Shown: piece after piece, positions 1-5,092 of the stretch | How the letters are laid out: the number at the start of each line of letters is the position of its first letter | Numbering within the stretch: position 1 is the first letter of the stretch | NCBI GenBank assembly: GCA_003648675.1 | Contig: QMPS01000034.1 | Span: 1 to 7,273, forward strand | Reading direction: 5' to 3' | DNA length: 7,273 nt | Origin: Aquificota bacterium | GTDB taxonomy: Bacteria > Thermosulfidibacterota > Thermosulfidibacteria > Thermosulfidibacterales > B14-G1 | Notes under the pieces: model-generated | Databases searched by the model: none | What the model saw: only the letters and a program-made list of their open reading frames with translations | Told to the model about the DNA's origin: nothing | Made by a program: the position numbers and the translations under genes

Positions 1-210
1 CGGCGGAAAAGGGGTAAAGAGAGGCTTACATCGTTGTTGGAGCAGATACCGGGAGTGGGGCCTGTTAGGCGTCGCAGGTTGCTACAGGTTTTTGGAAGCC
101 TGGACGCCATAGCGGAAGCCTCCGTGGATGACTTAGCTTCGGTTCCGGGGATCACCCCTGTGCTTGCAATGCGCATTAAAGATTTTCTCGAAGGATACTT
201 GAAGGGCTGA
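1..210 (+). CDS. uvrC: UvrC, excinuclease ABC subunit C (C-terminal end only)
   Basis: This is the last 69 residues of UvrC, the nuclease subunit that makes the dual incisions in nucleotide excision repair together with UvrA and UvrB. The 5' part lies outside the window. What remains is the C-terminal tandem helix-hairpin-helix domain that binds DNA. The first hairpin is IPGVGP (residues 16-21 of the fragment), followed by a run of four Arg and VFGSLDAI. The second is VPGITP, followed by an amphipathic helix ending at the TGA at 208-210. The order RRKRG, IPGVG, FGSLDAI, EAS, VPGI is the usual UvrC tail. Other double-HhH proteins such as DisA or ComEA fit the sequence less well. The amidotransferase gene starts 37 bp downstream on the same strand, so read-through from uvrC is likely. 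Confidence 0.93.
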   Translation, partial: RRKRGKERLTSLLEQIPGVGPVRRRRLLQVFGSLDAIAEASVDDLASVPGITPVLAMRIKDFLEGYLKG

Positions 211-247
211 GGCGGTGGGGGCATAATGGTCAAAAAGGTAGGTGGGC

Positions 248-1003
248 ATGTGTCGTATCGCTGCCCTGTCGGCCTCTAGGCCTGTACAGATCAGGGACTT
301 CATGGAGTACTTCTTCCTCCCCCCTATGCCGGATACATATAACAGAGACGGGTGGGGGTTGGCCTGCTATGTAGACGATGATTGTTTGTTGATCAAGGGC
401 CCGGAGTACGCCAGGGAGAGTCCCTTTCTCAGAGCGGTGATGGACAGGGGTGGGTTGAAGAGCTATCAAGCCGTTTTTCATGTGCGCAGGGCTACAAAGG
501 GTACGGTCTCCTTTGCCAACACCCATCCCTTCGTTAGAGAAATGTGGGGTATGTCTTGGGCCTTCGTTCACCACGGGAATGTGGATTGGCCTACCGAATC
601 TCTTCGGGGTCCTTTCCAACCTGTAGGGGAGACCGACACAGAACGGGTCTTCTGCTGGATCTTGAATGGACTGTGGCGCATCTTTGGTGACAGGGCGCCA
701 CCTTGGAAGGATCTCACCGTCCAGGTTTGGGAGTTGGTTCGTTGTCTTTGGAGAGAGAGTAAGAAACTTAACTTTGTGCTTTGCTCTCCTTCTTTGCTTC
801 TGGCTTTTTACGGAGGACACGAGAGTATGTTCTATTGTCACTGGGTCTTTGAGGGTGCTTCTGCCCTTCTCATTTCTTCTACACCTCTTCTCTTGACTTC
901 TCAGTGGGCTCCTTTTAGGCCTGGGGAGTTGAAAATTGTGATGAGGGGGGCTATTCAAGGAAATTTATGGAGCACCTCCTGTCAGAGAGGACATTTGGAA
1001 TAG
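248..1003 (+). CDS. Class II glutamine amidotransferase (YafJ-like, GATase type 2, Ntn-hydrolase fold)
   Basis: Members of this family hydrolyse glutamine to glutamate and pass ammonia to a partner. The ATG at 248 is chosen, not the in-frame GTG at 242, because it places Cys at residue 2. There it becomes the N-terminal nucleophile once Met is removed (MCRIAALS). The protein is 251 residues. Visible motifs are DGWGLACY (34-41), HVRRATKG (78-85, glutamine-binding Arg), NTHPF (91-95), WAFVHHGNV (104-112) and ETDTE (128-132). The family norm at the fourth motif is HNG, with Asn and Gly building the oxyanion hole. Here Asn is replaced by His109, which could alter or weaken glutaminase activity. 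The C-terminal half (about 150-251) is less conserved and its codons are rich in T. The 3' end overlaps the amidoligase gene by 37 bp, so the two are probably translated together and act as a pair. The fold is secure; activity and partner are inferred. Confidence 0.9.
   Translation: MCRIAALSASRPVQIRDFMEYFFLPPMPDTYNRDGWGLACYVDDDCLLIKGPEYARESPFLRAVMDRGGLKSYQAVFHVRRATKGTVSFANTHPFVREMWGMSWAFVHHGNVDWPTESLRGPFQPVGETDTERVFCWILNGLWRIFGDRAPPWKDLTVQVWELVRCLWRESKKLNFVLCSPSLLLAFYGGHESMFYCHWVFEGASALLISSTPLLLTSQWAPFRPGELKIVMRGAIQGNLWSTSCQRGHLE
957..961 (+). promoter_or_regulatory. Ribosome binding site of the amidoligase gene, inside the amidotransferase gene
   Basis: AAGGA lies 5 nt before the ATG at 967. 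It sits inside the preceding coding region and supports initiation at 967 despite the long overlap. This start also leaves the FGIEVE motif close to the N-terminus, as expected for the family. Confidence 0.6.
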
Positions 1004-1776
1004 AGGTGGAAGTCTTTCGCTTCCCCTATGGCTTTTTTCTTCCCATAGATGACGGTGTCATGCCGCCTTATCGTCTTCCCCAGGAGATGAGCGAGGCCTT
1101 TCGAGGGGCTGGTCTGAAGCTGGGAAGGGAGGAAGATTCCTGGCGTTTTGTGGAGGACCACTCTATTATGGGTGGTGGCGGTATAGAGATGCTGAGCCCT
1201 CGTTTGGTGGGTGCCAGAGGTCTTTATGAGGTAAGGCAGGCCTTGAGAATCCTCAAGGCCCATGGCGCTAGGGTTAATGAGAGTTGTGGCCTCCATGTCC
1301 ACCATGATGCTGCGGACTTCGGATGCCAGGAGTTAAGGGCCTTGTTGGAACTCGTGTTGGATTGGGAGCCCTTGATATACGAGGCCATTCCCAACAACGA
1401 GAAGAGGGTGGGAAAGTCCTGTAGGCCTCTTCCTCCAAAGTTGGTGGAGCTGCTAGGCGGTTGTTCTGAAGAGGAGTGCATATCCACCCGGTGTCTTCAA
1501 GTGATATGGTATGGAAATGAAGAAGATTCCCAGAGGAACGAAAGGTATAACGAGACTCGCTATCACGGTCTCAACCTTCATTCTTACTGGTTTAGGGGCA
1601 CGGTGGAGTTTCGGTATATGAGGGGGACTTTGGTGGGGGAGGTGGCTGAAAGCTGGATTCTTTTCACCCACGCCCTCATGGAGGCGGCCAAAAGGGGGCT
1701 TGCGAAGGAGGCGTCAAAAATCCTTTCTCCCTACTTCGAAAGGTGGCGGGAGAGTCTAAGGCTTCTGGAGCCTTGA
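967..1776 (+). CDS. Amidoligase (COOH-NH2 ligase / glutamine synthetase-like superfamily, Amidoligase_2 type)
   Basis: Amidoligases of this group use ATP to join an amine or ammonia to a carboxylate, making amides or isopeptide bonds. They are distant relatives of glutamine synthetase and glutamate-cysteine ligase. The 269-residue protein shows the family motifs in order: FGIEVE (10-15, metal-binding acids E13 and E15), EDHSI then GIEMLSP (63-78), CGLHVHHD (107-114, metal- or nucleotide-binding His), RYHGLNL (198-204) and GTVEFRYMRGTL (211-222, catalytic Glu and Arg region). It has no fused domain, signal peptide or membrane segment, so it should be cytosolic. It overlaps the upstream amidotransferase by 37 bp. 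Pairing of a class II glutaminase with an amidoligase is a described arrangement (comparative genomics by Iyer, Aravind and colleagues). The acceptor substrate cannot be told from this window: no peptide precursor, ATP-grasp or transporter gene is adjacent. Family assignment is strong; the reaction partner is unknown. Confidence 0.87.
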   Translation: MEHLLSERTFGIEVEVFRFPYGFFLPIDDGVMPPYRLPQEMSEAFRGAGLKLGREEDSWRFVEDHSIMGGGGIEMLSPRLVGARGLYEVRQALRILKAHGARVNESCGLHVHHDAADFGCQELRALLELVLDWEPLIYEAIPNNEKRVGKSCRPLPPKLVELLGGCSEEECISTRCLQVIWYGNEEDSQRNERYNETRYHGLNLHSYWFRGTVEFRYMRGTLVGEVAESWILFTHALMEAAKRGLAKEASKILSPYFERWRESLRLLEP

Positions 1777-1787
1777 CGATCGAGAGT

Positions 1788-2183
1788 TCATACCACCCCT
1801 GTTTCTCCTAAAATGGCTTCCAAGGCGTCGTTTACGGTTATCAGTTTTTCTTTGTCTATTCTGGGAAAGACCCGACTGGGGGCTCTATCATTGGCTTTGG
1901 AGTAACACAGGAGGGCGGGGATGGTTCTGCCAAAGAATTCGCTGTAGCTGGCTCCTTTTACATCGTTGAGCACCGATTTTTCCTCGGGATCGGGACCGGA
2001 GACAGCTTTGTGGTAGGCCCTGAAGACGTCCCTCAGCTCTTCTACATCTATAGCCCTGGCGTCAAACCCCCTTTCTGCCAGTTTGTCCAGGTCTGCTAGG
2101 GCTTTTTGGATGTCACAGGGATATCGGGGGTCGGGTTGAGTCTTGCTGCTATAGTAAAATTCTAATTTTTCAAATTTGGGCAT
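1788..2183 (-). CDS. Conserved-looking protein of unknown function, 131 aa
   Basis: I do not recognise this family with confidence. It is a real gene: the ATG at 2183 is preceded by a perfect AGGAGG (2191-2196 on the complement) at 7 nt spacing, and the frame is open with normal codon use. The protein is soluble, with no signal peptide or membrane segment. It appears to alternate strands and helices: strand LEFYYS (7-12), helix DIQKALADLDKLAERG (24-39), strand ARAIDV (42-47), helix 49-62, then FFGRTIPALLCYS (83-95), which resembles a buried strand preceded by a Pro. That layout recalls thioredoxin-like folds, but there is no CxxC; the only Cys are 23 and 93. This structural reading is a guess. 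The gene converges on the amidoligase gene with 11 bp between stops, and lies 88 bp downstream of the metallo-hydrolase gene on the same strand, so it may share that transcript or have its own promoter. Confidence 0.75.
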   Translation of the reverse strand: MPKFEKLEFYYSSKTQPDPRYPCDIQKALADLDKLAERGFDARAIDVEELRDVFRAYHKAVSGPDPEEKSVLNDVKGASYSEFFGRTIPALLCYSKANDRAPSRVFPRIDKEKLITVNDALEAILGETGVV

Positions 2184-2271
2184 CCCACTTCCTCCTGTGA
2201 ATGTTTGAAAAGGCAGTTAGAGGGGCACCTTTTACTAAAGGATGGGTAAGTGTTTGAGTAGGGTGTTTCTC

Positions 2272-3447
2272 TCATTGGATTTCCTTTCCCCTTTCCTGGG
2301 CCCCCTTTTCCATCTCTTTTACGAACCTGGCTACGAATTCTTCTTTAAATTCGTCAATCTGGAGGGCTTCCTCTTGTTTCCCTGAAAGGTAGAGAGCTAT
2401 TCCCTTGTAGATTTTGGCCATTTTGTGGGCGGGGTTCTTTTTCAGGATCTTGTTGAAGTGGATGATGGCCTCTTTGTATTTGCCCATGCCTAAAAGGGAG
2501 TATCCTTTACCCATGGTAGCAAAGGTGTAGCTCCCAATCTCTTTAGAAAGTCGGTCGAAGATTTCATAGGCTTCTTCAAACCGTCCCATGTCGCTAAGAC
2601 AAGAGGCTTTGAGCTCCAAAGCCTTGAGGTTGTTGGGATCTTCCTTCAGTTCAATGTCACAGCAGAAGGCGGCTTCCGCCAAATAACCCTTTTTGGCTAG
2701 ATGGCTGGCTCCTTCGAGCCAGGGGGTCTTCAATCCAATTATCTGTTTTATGGCCCCTGCATATGAGCCTTCCATAACTTTTTTGGCATTCTCTGGAACA
2801 GGGGGACCGTGCCCGGGTAGCAGGTGTTTGATGTCCATATTGAACAGGATCCTTAAGGACAGAAGGTAGTAGTCCGCCCTTCCTCCGGCGGTGGGATCAG
2901 GGGAAGGTACAGCATAGGGGATGACGGTATCTCCTGTGAATATGGATTTGGTGGGGGCGTGATAGAGACATATGCTGTCCATAGTGTGGCCGGGGGTGTG
3001 GATTACTTCCAGTTCGAAGCCGCTGAGGTTCAGAATGTCCCCATTCTGGACCTGGGTGATTTTGCAGCCAAACTCCTGGGCCATTTCTTTCAGAGACTCG
3101 GGAGAGGTCTCGGTGAGGAAGAGTTCTAATTCTCCTTTTTGCTGAAAGCTGGGATATCTGAAGAGCTCGAAGATGCCCATGACGTGTTCGGGATGACCGT
3201 GGGTGATGACGATCTTTTTGATGTCATAAGGTTTATGGCCCTTCTCAAAGAGCTGGATAAAGGCGGTGTAGTCGTTTCCTGGGTCTATCAGGGAAATATA
3301 GTCTCCCACTATGGCGTAAATGTTGGAGGATATGTCGTACCCTTCTAAAAAGAGGCATTGTTTAAAAAAGGGATGGGAGAGTCCTAGTGCTTCTTGAAGG
3401 GATTGCCAGTCTGTTGCTCGGGGACCTTCCATAGGCTCCTGGTTCAT
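2272..3447 (-). CDS. Metallo-beta-lactamase-fold hydrolase with C-terminal TPR-like repeats
   Basis: The 391-residue protein has two parts. Residues about 33-225 are an MBL-fold hydrolase: NIYAIVGDY and LIDPG near the start, the metal motif THGHPEH (82-88), HTPGH (150-154), TGD (171-173) and LLPGHGPP (209-216). The ligand usually given by Asp in HxHxDH is Glu87 here, an unusual but metal-compatible change. Residues about 245-375 are helical with TPR character, for example ALELKASCLSDMGRFEEAYE (276-295) and the KGYSLLGMGKYKEAI and LKKNPAH stretches that follow. Such fusions suggest a hydrolase docked on a partner protein; the substrate (thioester, lactone, nucleic acid or other) cannot be told. 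The start is the ATG at 3447, preceded by GAGGAG 6 nt away. The in-frame TTG at 3471 falls at or before the predicted transcription start. There is no signal peptide, so it should be cytosolic. Confidence 0.88.
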   Translation of the reverse strand: MNQEPMEGPRATDWQSLQEALGLSHPFFKQCLFLEGYDISSNIYAIVGDYISLIDPGNDYTAFIQLFEKGHKPYDIKKIVITHGHPEHVMGIFELFRYPSFQQKGELELFLTETSPESLKEMAQEFGCKITQVQNGDILNLSGFELEVIHTPGHTMDSICLYHAPTKSIFTGDTVIPYAVPSPDPTAGGRADYYLLSLRILFNMDIKHLLPGHGPPVPENAKKVMEGSYAGAIKQIIGLKTPWLEGASHLAKKGYLAEAAFCCDIELKEDPNNLKALELKASCLSDMGRFEEAYEIFDRLSKEIGSYTFATMGKGYSLLGMGKYKEAIIHFNKILKKNPAHKMAKIYKGIALYLSGKQEEALQIDEFKEEFVARFVKEMEKGAQERGKEIQ

Positions 3448-3453
3448 GCTCTT

Positions 3454-3459
3454 CTCCTC
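3454..3459 (-). promoter_or_regulatory. Ribosome binding site deciding the start of the MBL-TPR gene
   Basis: GAGGAG on the minus strand lies 6 nt before the ATG at 3447. It favours that start over the in-frame TTG eight codons upstream, which has no comparable site. Confidence 0.7.
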
Positions 3460-3474
3460 TCTGGATTGCAAGTG

Positions 3475-3503
3475 GTTTTAAGGGTGCACACACCGTTAGT
3501 CAA
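3475..3503 (-). promoter_or_regulatory. Predicted sigma70-type promoter of the MBL-TPR gene
   Basis: On the minus strand, TTGACT (complement of 3498-3503) matches the -35 consensus in 5 of 6 bases. It is separated by exactly 17 bp from TAAAAC (complement of 3475-3480), a 4 of 6 match to the -10 box. Transcription would begin near 3468, giving a leader of about 20 nt that contains the GAGGAG site. The match is by eye only. Confidence 0.55.
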
Positions 3504-3515
3504 GGGTACATGTCG

Positions 3516-3543
3516 GTTGTTTGGAGTTTGTTGTTTGGAGTGG
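3516..3543. repeat. Short tandem direct repeat, two copies with 14-bp period
   Basis: GTTGTTTGGAGT occurs at 3516-3527 and again at 3530-3541, separated by TT. It lies between the MBL-TPR promoter and the GC-rich hairpin, and the second copy runs into the hairpin stem. It could be a regulator half-site pair (14 bp is not a whole number of helical turns) or simple slippage. No function can be assigned. Confidence 0.5.
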
Positions 3544-3574
3544 GCGGGGGGTGCCCCCCGCCCATTTTTGTTTT
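3541..3574 (+). terminator. Intrinsic terminator, oriented for + strand transcription
   Basis: A 10-bp perfect stem, TGGGCGGGGG (3541-3550) with CCCCCGCCCA (3555-3564), closes a GTGC loop and is followed directly by TTTTTGTTTT (3565-3574). This is a textbook rho-independent terminator for the + strand. Yet the flanking genes all run on the - strand, and it sits 8 bp past the stop codon of the six-gene operon. Read on the - strand the stem is the same, but an A-tract precedes it and no U-tract follows. It may still halt the operon as a bidirectional element, and it would block antisense transcription entering the operon. Confidence 0.7.
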
Positions 3575-4004
3575 AGTCCACCGGTGGAATGTAATCTAGA
3601 CGGTAGGGGTGGACTTTGCCCATGGTCTCAAAAGGCCATAACTTAAAGGCCTTCTCCTCGCCAGGGTATACCTCCTGGCCACCTACTCTTTCGACGATGA
3701 GTTCCAGGTAGTGCCAGGCGGTGAGCTCATATTTCACAATGGCCTCTGGGGGAACCAGTACGGCGTAGCCACTCTCCTTACTGGTGACCCACTCAAAGTG
3801 CTCGTTGGGCTCTGCCACCTTTTTGCCTTCCCACTCGTAAACGGCGAGGAGCTTACCCTCGACCTTCTGTCCTGGCAAGGGTTTGTATTGCTCGAAAGTC
3901 TCGTTGCTCAAGTACCACCATAGGGCCCTGGCACCTGTTTTTACATAACCCCTGACGAGCATCGGGTCAAAACCACATAAGACCACTCTGTATCTCTCAG
4001 GCAT
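3573..4004 (-). CDS. Protein of unknown function, 143 aa, last gene of the CoA-transferase operon
   Basis: I do not recognise this family. It is a convincing gene: the ATG at 4004 has AAGGAGG 6 nt upstream, and the site lies within the last codons of the preceding gene, which it overlaps by 8 bp. The protein is soluble and rich in Trp, Tyr, Pro and Val, with a likely beta-rich body: KVEGKLLAVYEWEGKKV (47-63), YAVLVPPEAIVKYELTAWHYLELIVERV (80-107). It ends in an aromatic, Pro-containing tail (KLWPFETMGKVHPYRLDYIP). It has one Cys (residue 10) and no metal-binding motif, signal peptide or membrane span. Its place suggests a non-catalytic partner or accessory subunit for the upstream CoA-transferases or for an enzyme that acts with them. 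This role is inferred only from position. Confidence 0.8.
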   Translation of the reverse strand: MPERYRVVLCGFDPMLVRGYVKTGARALWWYLSNETFEQYKPLPGQKVEGKLLAVYEWEGKKVAEPNEHFEWVTSKESGYAVLVPPEAIVKYELTAWHYLELIVERVGGQEVYPGEEKAFKLWPFETMGKVHPYRLDYIPPVD

Positions 4005-4296
4005 CGTTTTCCTCCTTTTCTACCAGTATTGCCCCCATCTCTATAAGGGCCTCACGGAGCTCCAGGGTCTGGTGCTGGCAGAAGCGTATGAAGACCTCGA
4101 GATCCTCCATCTCCATGCCACCGAGCTTCATAATTTTGTAGACGTAGGGGAAGACGAACTCCTCGATCTCGGAGTTGTACTCCTCCACCAGGTATTCGCC
4201 TCCCCCATTCTCTCTGGCCATCTTGATGTAGCTCTCTTTCCAGGCCAGCACCATGGTTTTGAGATCCTCGAGCTCTCTCCTGACGTCCTCGTCCAT
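3997..4296 (-). CDS. Small acidic helical protein of unknown function, 99 aa
   Basis: I do not recognise this family. The ATG at 4296 follows a GGAGGAG-rich leader within the 16 bp after the previous stop codon. The sequence is acidic and reads as mostly alpha-helical: VRRELEDLKTMVLAWKESYIKMA (5-27), a Gly-rich turn GGGEY (31-35), then helices 36-58, 63-77 (MEDLEVFIRFCQHQT) and 78-94 (LELREALIEMGAILVEKE). The first helix could pair as a coiled coil. It has a single Cys (73) and no catalytic motif. The stop codon overlaps the start of the next gene by 8 bp, which points to translational coupling and matched amounts of the two products. A structural or assembly role within the operon's complex is possible but unproven. 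Confidence 0.8.
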   Translation of the reverse strand: MDEDVRRELEDLKTMVLAWKESYIKMARENGGGEYLVEEYNSEIEEFVFPYVYKIMKLGGMEMEDLEVFIRFCQHQTLELREALIEMGAILVEKEENDA

Positions 4297-4312
4297 GCCC
4301 GCCCTTCTCCTC

Positions 4313-4573
4313 CTACTTTATAGGTTCATAGGCATAGCACTTTTTCACGATCCTGTGCTCCGGCACACACCAGAAGAAGGGCCAGTGGATCTTTTTGCAC
4401 CATCCGATGATGTCCGCCGGGGGGAAGTTGGAGTTCTTGATGACGGGTTTGAAATACCTGCAGTTCCAGCAGATGTGGTCGGTGTCCTTCTCCGGCTCGA
4501 GGATCATGAGCCGAAACTCGTCTGGAGTCATCTCCTCGACGGGTTTATCCAAAAAGCTCCTGTCAATTCCCAT
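4313..4573 (-). CDS. Small five-cysteine protein, possible HiPIP-like [4Fe-4S] subunit
   Basis: The 86-residue protein has Cys at 35, 38, 59, 69 and 79, spaced C-x2-C-x20-C-x9-C-x9-C, with aromatic and Gly residues around them: HICWNCRYFKP, IIGWCKK, FFWCVPE and KKCYAYEP. The CxxC pair near the middle, a GxC motif and two later Cys resemble the HiPIP-like cluster folds of the small beta and gamma subunits of benzylsuccinate synthase and related fumarate-adding glycyl radical enzymes. No glycyl radical enzyme is in this window, so the link is a hypothesis; a plain zinc site is an alternative. The ATG at 4573 follows AAGGAGG at 7 nt spacing. The gene sits 16 bp after the zinc-ribbon-like gene and 16 bp before the 99-residue gene, inside the operon. 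No signal peptide is seen. Confidence 0.8.
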   Translation of the reverse strand: MGIDRSFLDKPVEEMTPDEFRLMILEPEKDTDHICWNCRYFKPVIKNSNFPPADIIGWCKKIHWPFFWCVPEHRIVKKCYAYEPIK

Positions 4574-4589
4574 AGCATCCCCTCCTTAA

Positions 4590-5081
4590 TTACCAATCCC
4601 TGACTTCGCCCTTCTTTTTCTTCTCCAGGAACTCCTGCCAGACCTCGGGGGAGAGCTTCTCGATCTCCCACTTGAAGCCAGCGGAGCCCGCAATACCTGT
4701 GGAAGGCGGCTGGGGAGCCCAGCCCCTCACAGGATACCCCCTGATGCTGAACCTCCTGGGATCGGGTTTGCCCAGATAGATGTCCCTGGGCAGACACAGA
4801 TAGGGCCTGGTCCTACCCTCTACGCCTGGTAGATAGCGAGTGTAACCGTTTAGGGGTTGATCGGCATAAAGGGGGTAGATGTCGGGCTTGGTGCCAGGGG
4901 GCTGCTCGGTGGGACCCCTATACATCCATCCTTGGATCATGTGGATGTAGTAAACCGTGCCGCACTCGGCACAGGCAATGGTCCCCTCCCAGTTCCAGAA
5001 GTTGAAGGGGTCCAGGTAGTTAACGGTGTTGCACACCGTTCCGTCTTCTTTTACCTTTTTGCACCAGATTATATCACACAT
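4590..5081 (-). CDS. Zinc-ribbon-like protein of unknown function, 163 aa
   Basis: The N-terminal 50 residues look like a zinc ribbon: Cys7 and Cys17 (CKKVKEDGTVC) and Cys37-x2-Cys40 (CAEC followed by GTVYY) flank an aromatic stretch, DPFNFWNWEG. Cys2 may also take part. Residues 52-135 are rich in Pro, Gly and Tyr and have little predicted helix (RGPTEQPPGTKPDIYPLY and similar). The C-terminus is a charged helix, SPEVWQEFLEKKKKGEV (144-160). The ATG at 5081 is chosen because GGGAGGG sits 3-4 nt upstream and it leaves an 11-bp gap to the previous stop; the longer frame to 5117 would run into the CoA-transferase gene. I cannot name a function. Zinc ribbons often mediate subunit or nucleic-acid contacts. 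Within this operon, a bridging or scaffold role with the CoA-transferases is more likely than DNA binding, though this is inference. Confidence 0.8.
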   Translation of the reverse strand: MCDIIWCKKVKEDGTVCNTVNYLDPFNFWNWEGTIACAECGTVYYIHMIQGWMYRGPTEQPPGTKPDIYPLYADQPLNGYTRYLPGVEGRTRPYLCLPRDIYLGKPDPRRFSIRGYPVRGWAPQPPSTGIAGSAGFKWEIEKLSPEVWQEFLEKKKKGEVRDW

Positions 5082-5092
5082 GGTCCCTCCCC

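Noticed and set aside
242..247. GTG start two codons upstream for the amidotransferase
   Set aside because: It would bury the catalytic Cys at position 4; N-terminal nucleophile hydrolases need it right after the removed Met.
230..958. 242-codon open frame on the - strand opposite the amidotransferase
   Set aside because: It lies wholly antisense to a gene with clear family motifs, has a low-complexity Pro/Arg-rich product, and has no recognisable domain.
1758..1774. Hairpin AAGGCT-TCTGG-AGCCTT at the end of the amidoligase gene as a terminator
   Set aside because: The stem is only 6 bp, it lies inside the coding region, and no T-tract follows on either strand.
2228..2241. Small inverted repeat CCTTT-TACT-AAAGG between the MBL-TPR and 131-residue genes
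   Set aside because: A five-base stem of mostly A-T pairs is expected by chance; no terminator or operator can be argued from it.
3448..3471. TTG start eight codons upstream for the MBL-TPR gene
   Set aside because: It falls at the predicted transcription start and has no ribosome binding site, while the ATG at 3447 has both in order.
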